Part shown: positions 36,701 through 48,700 of the stretch, piece by piece
How positions within the stretch are numbered: position 1 is the first letter of the stretch
Layout: the number at the start of each line of letters is the position of its first letter
Assembly (NCBI GenBank): GCA_026874595.1
Contig: CM049316.1
Location: forward strand, 16,829,839 to 16,893,838
Length of the DNA stretch: 64,000 bases
Direction of reading: 5' to 3'
From: Sipunculus nudus
Taxonomy: Eukaryota; Annelida; Sipuncula; Golfingiida; Sipunculidae
Translations under genes and position numbers: made by a program
Notes under the pieces: generated by a model
Database searches by the model: none
The model's input: the letters and a program-made list of their open reading frames with translations, nothing else
What the model was told of the DNA's origin: nothing

Positions 36701-39700
36701 TATGTATCATTCAGAGAGGAGTTTCACTAACCCATCTGCCAAAAAATATCTAACAACTAGATAAAGCTGTATTTGCATGTAAATACATGAAGAGCCCCAT
36801 GGTTACATAATTTCAGGATATCAAATCAAGATACGCCTTAAACCACTTTTTGATGATATTTAGTCATTCTTGAAAAGGCAAAAGCGCTAATAATTTGCAT
36901 GAATATGGGTCACGGTCAACAAACTGGTATGAAAGATTCATTAGGTGATGCCTTCCACTAAATTTGAACATAATTCAATAACAAGGGACCTATGGGTCAC
37001 TGTGCTCAGCTGACGTTAACCTTGAAGGTAAAAATCTAAAATAATATCAAATGGAGATAAAGTGTAAGAGGAAGAGGTAATAAAGGCCATGGTTGGTTAA
37101 TATGATTGGTTTGTATTGATGAGCAAGAAATTGTTTCAAATAATATTTTGTGACCTGACCATGTGTTTCCTAATGTTGAAACTGAAGCATGTGAGCAGTT
37201 TGTGAACAAATGATCTGTACAATTACCATGATCATTAGTTTGCTTTTCGATTAACTGTTGACATTTCAGTAGTTTACACATTTGTTCAATCAAATCTTTT
37301 TTTTGTATAATATAAATTATTAAATATGTTTTTTTTATGAAATGTATACAGTTGAAATATAACTAATTAACAACATAAAACATGGCAAACAAAGCCTGAT
37401 CTCAAATTCTGCTGATGCAGGAAAATAATGAACAAATGTTTGTAACAAATCCTCATTTTTTTATCACATCAATTTTTTTTTAATTTAAGTTTATATTTCT
37501 ATACATTTTCAATATAACATATATATATATAAGTTGATTCATAATTCTCAATTGCATCATCATAAATCTCAATCATGTCAGATAACACCACATCATGCAT
37601 ACAAATGTTTATTTATTTTTTACCACAAAAATATATCTTTTAAATCTGCAAAACAATAAATGTCTAAAAAAAAATACTTGATTTAGATTTCACAATTTTA
37701 AATTGTGTCTTTATTTATCCATAATGTGCTTCATATTTTATCATAATTTAAGCATACTGATGGGTTCCATTATGATTGGTAAAATCATTTAAAAGAAAAA
37801 TGATTTCTTTAAAAATGCTACATTACACAACATTGCATCTTCTGGATTACACCTTGAATTACTTTTTTAAGGAAAGTTTTTGCATATCAGAGTGGAAACA
37901 GCATTACAATTAAGGAGATACAGTGAAAACAATAACAATACTGCATAACACTTGGTGGGTTGGGTTTGCCGGGGGGGGGGGGGGGATTGGGGTGGTGATA
38001 TCAGAATAACTGTACACCTGTCACAGCAGGGGATCTCCCCCAGTGACTGTTACAAATCAGAAACCCTGGCATAGCTGACTTCCAGTGACCTGGAGTGGGA
38101 CCCTGCATCTGTAATCTGTAATCAAAGCAAATGACTACAATAGAGCCTCAAGAAAAAAATCAATAACTAGCTTAATTTTCAAGCTTTTACTTCCAAATTT
38201 CAGATTTAAACAAATTAAATATTTATGTTTACATGCTGTGAAAATTGAATCAATGGTACTTACAGGAAAAAAACATGCCATGGTCAAAGTTGGGCAAAAT
38301 TTAAGGTACTGATTTTATTTTTATGCTAATTACTTAAAAAATTTACAAAATTCAGATCTAATTTTGGGTAAACAATTGAATCTTAATTAAACATAGTTAT
38401 ATACTTGGGAAAATAGACTCTAGTTTCAAAATTTTTCATGTTAAGTGAGTAAATATTTTTCCTGATTTTTTACAAAGTCCATTATGTTTGGGCCCATAAC
38501 TTAAAGAATTTATACTTAACAGACTTAATTTCTGGCATGTACATAGGAACTATATAGAAGAATATTTATGGTTAATATGAGGAAAAATAGATGAGTGGTT
38601 TTGAAATTAGACAGTCCTGAAGTATGAAAATAGGATTTAAATAAAAAATTGAGGTTTTTCCTTAATTTCTCAAAGGAACGAAGTCGCAAAGACCCAGTTT
38701 TCGGCTTGGTAGGAGATCTTGGGGACATCTAACATTATGCTGAATTTCGGATTCCTAGGTCTTACGGTTTCAAAACGTGCCACATCTACGGACGGACGGA
38801 CGGACGGACGGACGGACAGACGGACGGACGACGGACAATGGACCACGACTATAGCTCAGATGACTTATAGTCAGCTGAGCTAAAAACCCTTGTTGCTATC
38901 ATGCTAACAAACGATGGCCAATGTGTAAGTAATGTGACTTGACCTTGAGAGGGGTGACAGACAAAAGCCCATCCTGACAAAAGCCCACACAGACAAAATC
39001 CCACCAGATGAGACCACTGGACAAAAGCCCACCCTTGACTTAAATATCAAATTAAAATGATTTTACAATGTTTTTCTAAAGTTTTTTAAATACTACTGTA
39101 TCATTTATATAACATTTTTTATATTACTGGCAAGTATTATACATGTGTATGTGCTCATATACATGCATATATATCTGTTATATATCTGTCTTTTATTTAA
39201 TTTCATATTTTAGTCAAGGGTGGGCTTTTGTCCAAGTCTGCACTTTTAGGGGTGGGCTTTTGTCCGGTGGGCTTTTATCTGGGTGTTTTTTTGTCAGGGT
39301 GGGCCTTTTTCCTTCACCCCCTTGAGAGCATGTGTCATGGTCATGACCATAATGGGTAATATTACATGAACTAATGAATAATGCATGGTTTAGTCCAATT
39401 CTGATGAATAATAGAGGAGTCAATAGCATTTATATAAGCATGCAGTCTGACCTAGTTTTATAACTAAATTACGTAAGAGTGACCTAATTTCAGAAAACTC
39501 TGTGGTTCAATTAGTAGGATGCAATACTGATATACAAGAAAATTTGACAGTATGCCTAAGATACACCTAAAAACACTTTTTGATGATATTTAGTCATTGG
39601 CGAAAATGTCAAAGTGCTAATGAATTGCGCAAATATGGATCAAGGTCAACCAAAAGTTAACCAGTTCAAGAGAGTCATTAGTCGATACCTTCCACTCAAT

Positions 39701-42700
39701 TAGAACAAAATCCAATCAAAACCCTCGGTGCTATCATGCTAACGAACAAACATTGCCCTAAGTTTACTGTGACTTGCCCTAGAGAGCATAAGCCCACCCG
39801 GTAAAACAATAAGCTCCCCAATGGAGCCCTTAATTATACAAGACCCATACATCTAAGTTGATATCTGCATGACATGTACATAGCTTAAAGATTTCAAGGT
39901 AAGAAGCAATCAGATTTGTGGCTTAGATTTTGGATATGCTACTGGTGTGAACTGGTCATGACTGGTCAGCTGGGAGTTACAACTGGCCCAGAAGGATTAT
40001 CTGTGATTCCTGCATGCACTAAGCACATACACTTGCTGTCCATTAGCTGGAGTCACTCGTTACTTTCAAGAGGTGATGCTGTTGGTTGTGTTACCGATAA
40101 AGGTCCAGAAGTGTTCTTAATCTTAAATTGTTCAACTGAAATCAAATTTTTACTAGTCTTCAAACTCAGAGCTTTGTCTGAAAGGAAGAAGTCTTATCCT
40201 AAAAATTCAGCATGTTTATCCTTACTGTTGGTATTTCCTATTGGTGCAAGGTAATACTAGACAATACTAGACATACACCATGACTTTCCAGCACTATAGT
40301 ACTTTGAACCCATCTCCCATACAGACAGTCTTACACAACATACTAGTAGTCTAGTACCATGAACCTCCCTCCCCCACCCCCCCTTAATATACATTTGACA
40401 CACACAGATTCATTAAGTACCATACTATGGATCTCTACCCCCACCCCCATAAAAAACTCACATTGTTATTTGGTAACACCACTGAGTTATCACTATGTGT
40501 AATAGTATGCATAATATGTCTGTTGTATGTCTGCCGACTTCATTCAATATGCTAGGACTTTGCCAAAAATCAAACTCAGGAGAGATACTTAAAATTGTTA
40601 TTTGTAAAAATTTATGGTGAGTTTAAAAAAAATTCATCAAATTCCTGGTAGTTTATCATGTTGACATGAAAAGTTAATGGACCAACAGACCATCCCTTAT
40701 AGGCGTGTACAAATAAAACACAAATAAACACAAAGCGTGCACCACAACCTACCAGTACTTTGGGTTCCCATTTGTCCTGTTTTAGCTCCTGTTTGACCGG
40801 GAAGCTGCCACTGACTTTGACTGGCTTGTTCAGGGCATCCCTGCACTGCTCTGTAAATGAAGGTACAAATACATGTACTTTTGTCCTTATAAACATTCAT
40901 ACACAGTGGTCTTTACAGATATACATTTAGATACATGAATGCATAACAAGTGACCCATGCGTCATGACGCTCAGCCGACTGACATGTTTATAGCATGTCC
41001 TTGCACAGATAACTTAGAATTAGGATAGGTGGCATCATTGTTCATGCATATTTTTCTTAATTTCATCAAGAACATGAGCACAACAAATTTGATGACAAAA
41101 CAACCATCCTTTCATGAGGAATCTGGCAATTTGTGTATATTTTGCATTGTTTCTAGGGTGCTCAAACATACCCAAAAACTCTGAGAATATAGGTCACTGT
41201 GACCCAATTTCTGGTTTCTGGGGAGAACTTTTGAGGAACTCTCAGGATGTCAAGTTAGGAGATTCTGGGCCCCATGGTTATGATTTGTGCCCTACTTTGG
41301 TATCAAATTTTCAATTATTCTGAGGGGTGCTTATAAGCCCCATAGCTCAGAAAAATTGAGTAACAGAGACCTTAAATCCGGTTTCCAAGGAGACTTTTCA
41401 CAGATCTCCCTGAATGTCAAGTTTGAAGATTCTAGGACCACTGGTTACAATTTGAGCTCTGTTAAGGGACGACTGCATCTTTGAAGGTCTCATAAATAGA
41501 GAAAAAAAATGTTTTAAAATTTTTTTTTAATTTAGATGGTGCCACCAGTCAGCAAGAATTGATGAAACATGTACTCCATGATGAATAAGCATGCAAAGAA
41601 TCAGGGTGATCAATGCAATAGTTATTCAGATACTGGAGCTTTTGTATCAAATTTTTAGTTATTCTGGGAGGTACTTCGGAGCCCCATAGCTTGAAGAATA
41701 TGGGTAACAGAGACCTAAACCCAAGTTTCTAAGGAGATTTTTCATGGACCTCTCTGGATGTAAAGTAAGAAGATTCCAGGTCCAGTGGTTACGATTTGTG
41801 CCTTGTTAACGGACAGGCGGCCAGATGGTGGACAAAGAGTGATCCCTATAGCTCAGATGACTTACAGTCAGCTGAGCTAAAAATACATATGATCAAATAA
41901 TCAGATCAATCCGTTATATATACAATACCATCTAATACAAGTGCTTTAAAATCACCAGTTTAAAAATACCAGGTTACCATTTTAAGAATAATTCATTATC
42001 AAATCACCCTTTGAAGTTAACTTGTTAGTTGTAACCAGTAGATAATTTAATAACATTAATAATAATATTAAGGGGTTCATTTAGCTAAACCGATAAACAT
42101 TAAAGACCCAGGTCATTTTGGCGAAAACCCAAATCCACACACTTGGGGCTATTTATTTGGCTTTATTAGTTTAAACTTACATGCAAGTAAACAAAGATAT
42201 AACCATACACAACAAATATTTCACTGCAAACTGCCTTATATGTATCCCTTTGCCAAGAAACGAAGCATCTTACTTATAATAGACAAGTTACATCAAATAA
42301 ATCTTAAAGGAATTCTGTGTTTTTACTTATTTCATAAATATAAGACATGCTGTATGTGCAATAATCAAATATATTATATATATACAAATCCACATAGTTA
42401 TGTATCGCAATGGTTTGTGCTTAAAAGGCAAATGACATACGGCCTGTAATTGTTACATGATAACAGGAGTGACTAATGTTGAAAGGTGCAAGAAACGACT
42501 CTTGTTTACAGTGTAAGATAAGATAAAGAGCACACAGCATTTATTATTTATATACTTGTATATAAAAACACATTGGCCAGGGCTGAATGATTCTTTGTTT
42601 GTTCTTTACATTTCACAGATTTATATGAAAAGCCATCCCTTAAAATACTACAGACAACTGCCTCCCCCTTCAGAATTATGATCAGATTGCCTAAGATACC

Positions 42701-45700
42701 CCCCCCCCCCTTTTTTTAGAAATACATATATGTACAAATGCCATGCTGAGTTGGAAAGTGAGGAATTCATACTTTTGATTTTAACTTCTAAGAACACAAA
42801 CCTATACTGGTATTAATAATTAATATAAATGTTCTCCGTCAATTAGAAGCATATCTAAGTGACTTTTTTAAAGATATATCTAATATCTTATGAAAACTTC
42901 ACAAACAGGCAAATGGATAGACAGGGCAGACACCTACAAGTTCTACAACCCCCAGAGAATGGCAGCATAAAATTAAACAGCCAAATCTCACGGTGCACAA
43001 TGCATGTTCAAAATGCTTGATGACATAGCCATGCCATCTGTATACTGGTAATTTGCAATGAGTCATACACTATCCCATGATGTCATGTAAATGATGATTA
43101 TCTACAAGGGAAAACTGGGTGTACAGCTATACTGGTACCCATCTACTGAATGATGGTTAAATTCATCTTTATTTCTTATTGAAAAATTTCATATTACAGA
43201 AAAAGAAAGCAGTACATTTAAGATTCTATGGTTGAAAAATCATCATTTCAATTAAAATTTAACATTTCAGATATTTCACTTAATGTTCGAATTAAAATGC
43301 ACATTTTTCTGTGAAACATGTATTGGTCATATTCTATACTGGCAAGCTTATAACTCATCTGTTTTTATTCCATGTTAATAAAACAGCAATTCCAGGTCAC
43401 AGGAATTTCCCATTAAAATAATGGAGTACATGTGGTGCCTGTAAAGTGACCAATATTGCCTGATATTTCATTTGGTAAGACCAAGTTGACATGCTCATTT
43501 GGAAGGTGGCCATTTTTCTTTAATTATATACATTTAGTCTTCTAAATTGCCAACAGGGGTCATCACTTTTAACACATTTTTATTGTATTTGTTGGAGGAT
43601 TAAGATAACACCCAAGGAACAATTATATGCTGCATATTAAGGATTCATTACCGCTGTGAGTGTGACATTATTTTATTATCTACTTTGACTGGTTACTGAG
43701 GTTAGAGAACACATTAAACTGATGTGTGTAAATGCAAAAAACATTTAAAAAACCAACTTTCACTTTCAATTTTAAACTGTGCGAGTCTATCATTACCAAC
43801 TATTATTCTGATTTTGTAAAATGTATTTATAAATAAAATACTCCTAAATAAAAAAAAATTAAAAAGAAAACTTGTAACCATTGAGTGCTATGATAACAGC
43901 ACAGAGATTTATGTTTGACTGAACTTTCATACCAGGAACAAACCAGTGTTACTAACCATGGGGAGTTGTCAATATATTCAAGGCCATGTTGGTGCATGTA
44001 CAACAGGTCCAGAGTGTATACATGTATCAGGAAGCACACTGCAGTGTTGATTGCAAGTGATATGTGACATGATATACAGCAGGATCAATTATTAAGGCAG
44101 TTACTGCAATTATTTACACAAAGCAAGCATGTACAGGTATGGACAGAGGGCAATGAATTATAATTAAACAGACCAGGACAGATACATTTTGGTAACTGTA
44201 ATGAGGTTTTATGAACAACACTAAATATTCACTATAAATCACTGTAAATAGTGATTTATAGCAAGGTTCATAAAAAATCTTTCATATAAGTCATCACAGT
44301 AACACAGTTTACACATATGTCTGGTGACCTCTGACCTCATACAATATGCACAGGTTTTGTCAATAATTGAACACTATTGAGCTACTTTAATGCCTATTGG
44401 AAAATATTCATTGATGGTTTAATCAATATCCACTAAATTCTTGTTAAGTTATCACAGCAACATGACTTAAAAAGCCTTGTGACCTCTTTCAAATTTGTGT
44501 ACATGGTTAATTGAGATACTTTATTAGTTTTAATGATGAGTTTACAAAAATCCATCAAAATCCTGTAAGTTACCACATGAACACAAAGGTTAACAGATCA
44601 ACAGCATATATGGCCAACCAGGCAGATAGATGCTACCTATACAATTGATACAAAGTTTACAAAATCTCTAAAATACAGGCATATTGTTACAAACAGAATT
44701 CCAATGTGTCCTAGGACAAGTACCCACAAGTGACATGTACAACTAAATACTGCATAAATAAAGAAAAGATACTGGTTTACAATGCAAAATTTCTTAGCAA
44801 CTGGTTCAGTAATAGGGAGGGGGGGGGGGGGGGAGAGGGATGGAACTTGTATGTGCTGCAGGTACTTTTGACACTTAAAGATGGATTTTTTTTCAGGGAG
44901 ATGTCTTCCTTCATAAAGATGGTAACAAGACTCTTTTGGTCCACGAAGCAGCCTGACAAAGTTCAACATCAAGGGGCCAACCAGTGAATGATAAAGAGTG
45001 AATATATACACAACTGATAACACAAAAACACTTTTACACACACTGGTATGTAAACATGATTTTGGTTTTCTTGAAAATTAATCACAAAAAAATCCTAATA
45101 TAACCATGACATTGTATGGGTGATAAAAAATAGGGTGGAGGACTGGTACAATGGATACACTTACAGGAAGTAACAATCGAGATCCTAAAATAGATGTGCT
45201 AAATGCATTATTAGGTACAGGATAAGTGAACATGTCTGATCAGATTATAATGATATCTAAATGGTTTCCACAGGCCCTCAGTCAGGCTCTACTTTCATCT
45301 GGATTTGTACAGAATCTGAGGTTTCAATGCTCAGCTAACAGTGACTTATCTGATAAGATTATCTATAAGGACCCACCCCTCAGCCCACGCTGACCATATT
45401 ACCCAGGTCAACAAGTTCAAGGTCAAGGCCAAACTAGTGCATCATGATATTAACTCCTTATCTATAAAGGATATACAGATGTAGCCTGCTTTTGTATGAC
45501 ATAGCTCTGCACTGATGTTTCCATTTTATTTATAATATAATATGATGTACAAAACACAGTCAAACCTCACCTAACACCTACCTCTGTCTAGCGACCACAT
45601 CAAAATAATGACCTCTTGTTCACAGTCCTGGTTTTTTTTTGCTATTTGTGAAACATCTCACTCAGACATCCACCTCCAAATTATGACCACTTTATCGAGA

Positions 45701-48700
45701 TCCCATTCGGCGCTGGTGGTCATAATTGCGAGGTTTCATTGAATATAAGTGGTCATAATTTCCAGGTTTTACTGTTTATTCATGGTCATAATTTCCAGGA
45801 TTTACTGTATATTCATTGTCATAAATCCAGGATTTATGGTATATTGGTTGTCATAATTTCCAGGTTTTACTGTATATAATGAATGACCTTAAGGCCACAC
45901 TAAAACAAATATTGATCTATTTAATCTGAAAACAAAAAAAAAATAAGGCCAAGTGGGTGCAATGTTATTATATACACTGGGGGGGGGGGGAGGGTTATGT
46001 TTTTCACCCCTGGTTTGTTTGTTTTTAAGTTTGATTTTTTTATTTGAAGCATAGTTAAACCAACTAAACCCATTTTCCATCAACAATGATCAATTAATGT
46101 CTTAAATTGTCACAATATGACTGTCTAAAATTCAATACTTTGTCTGAGAAAATAAAAAAATAGTCCTGGAAACATCCTTATTTCTGAGCCTTTTTGTGTA
46201 TAAATATTATCTAGGTATTCACCCTAATGAGTTGCACAAGACATTTTAATAGACAAGTACTGAATATAAACTGATTTACCGTAAAATCTCCACTTAAAAC
46301 CGAGGTTTAATCAAGAAATTCAAAATCTTGAAATCAGGTTGATTTCCTGAAAGCACTGTGCGGTTTATACTAGAAGGGTTTCCTGAATATCTTCCTGACA
46401 GACATCGTTTTGGGGCCGGCGAGTGGGCGATAAAATTGCAACTTTCGAAGGCCGTTCTTAGCAGCAGTCTCGCATGCATGGGAGCCGTGTAAATGTATTA
46501 TTTACGATTATTTGTTATTTATAAATTAAATATTGCTGATTAGTTTTCGTGTGATATATAACTTGTTATAAAATTTTGGTAATTGTCACCAAATAATACG
46601 TTTACAACAACCCTGCTGTAACACACAGCGGCCCACTTCGTTGGGCATGGTCAAGCAAAATCGAAATTTGCGACATTATTTAGCAATGATTATTTGTTTA
46701 AAACGTAAAATGAATAAAAAGCTGACATCGTAAGGAGTTACACAATGGCAGACGATCGTTTTAAATCAATTTTGAGTGCCCCATGTGCTGAAACGCCCCG
46801 GTATTCTGCTAAGAATATTTTGAACGGCTGTGCCTTGCGTGAACACTGCCTTGACAAAATGGCTCCCCACACTGAAACTTTCTTCAGGAAAAAAAACTTG
46901 CTTACCCCGACTGGCCACTTTAATTTTACCTTAAAATCACTCATTATCAAGCATCATGTTTCCTATAGGTGCGTATCTCGACAAGGTAACTTCAATTACT
47001 TTGATATTTAGTTAAGCTGACCAGCGATGTTTTCAAACGCGCCAGCAAATTGTGACATGGAGCGATGTCAACGTACAATGTGACGATGATAATACCGAAG
47101 TAACCGGTTTGAAAATGATTTGAATCTTCCGAGTAATTCCAGAAAATCGTATTTTCATCGAATATTTTTAGAATTAAAATATACAGTGACTTGAAATAGA
47201 TCAGCAGAATATTTTTTCCAAAATATAATGACAAATCAGTAGCATACAAGAATACGGCACGGAATATAAAATCTGTATAAACAGGCAGAGGTTCACCGGC
47301 CCTTACCTCTTCCCAAACTTCATGCTTGAGTGACCCTGCAAAAAAGTGTTATGATGTGTTTAAATAAAATGCCCAAGGAATTTAAAAGTGGACAGGAATG
47401 GCCAGGTCGCAACCTACGCGTGTTCATTTCTAGATGATAGCTTGATTGTGTCTTTTGTCAAATCATTCCGTAGCGAAAGTTGGTGCGGTTTTAAAGGGGA
47501 GTTCTTAGTATTTGAGCCCCTCGCGATGTCTCGCCTCGAATTTCGGCGAAGTCTGGGTGCGGTTTTAATCGGAAGTGCGGTTTTAAGTGGAGATTTTACG
47601 GTAATCCCCAGTCCTGGCAGTCCATTATCAAATATGTCTGAAGGGCAAGTTGTTATCAAATATAAAGTAACATGTATTGACCCTGGTTTTAACCAGGTTA
47701 CAGATTTAAATCTTGTTTGTGGTACATTTATAAGAACCAAGGATTATTAAAGGCATTATGGGGCCTTATTTCTGCCATTTCCTACTGAAAATGTGTACTT
47801 TTATGTTGTACTTTTTTTAAATGTTTACATGATATTCTCACTTCAACTGTTAAACAGTAATGAAATAATTCCCTTTTAAGAAGCCTATTCTGATATCTTG
47901 AAGCGTTTATAAAAATTGGTCAGAAAACACTGATCCCACTACACACACACTGTCCATCTTGTTTATATCCATGTTTATATATAATTATGACATGCTTATA
48001 TTTCTGTTACATATTATACAGTGGCAGACCACTATAGTCCGTCCCAGTTCCCATGTCCGCATGTTTTTCTGGGATAATTTTTGAAACAAGTAAAGCAGTG
48101 TAAACCTTTCTTGTCCAAAGACTGCAGGAGCTATTCCGCCGATTACCTGCGCAAAAAGTAATGCCTTACCTTACTTTAATTTTGTACGAGACGAATAATC
48201 CAAAATATAACAAAACAAGTTACAGCATTTACAACTTATTCCTTGCCTGAGAACTGATTATAAACAAGCCAGTCAAACTTATGACGTCAGTCAACTGATA
48301 GTGACGCGCAACCGATCACTGTGACGTACTGTTGTCTAACAAACACAAAACACACCCATAGACAAGAAAGTGTAACATGGAGGAATGTACTGTCAAGCAG
48401 TGCCGGGAAGACACCATTCACGGTATTTCAGCATAAATAACACAAAAGAGTCGCAAAGTAAATACATTTTACATGATATATATTTTCTTTACACAAAATC
48501 TTCGGAATATCTGTTTATCTTCTTCAGGCCAAAGGGCATTCTTAAAGAATAATTTTAAAATAATTATTATGAAAAAACATGCGGACACAGACTTTGGGAC
48601 GGACTATATACCTGTGCACTCAGGCAAAACTATGAAACATCTGATTCAAATTTATTAAATGTGTACTTTGCAAATTTCAGTTTTTAGAGGTTTCCTTGTA

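Larger units (their letters stand above)
36820..39380. repeat. Dispersed repeat C, copy 1, split twice
   Basis: Pieces 36825-36985, 38887-38951 and 39329 onward align in order with the copy at 39550-39800: CACTTTTTGATGATATTTAG, CCTTCCACT, GCTATCATGCTAAC, GTGACTTG and (C)CTTGAGAGCAT correspond. The two gaps hold element B2 and fold-back element 3. Confidence 0.75.

Noticed and set aside
39916-40254. 112-codon plus-strand frame
   Set aside because: Antisense within a CARMIL intron, no initiation or splice context, no recognised domain.
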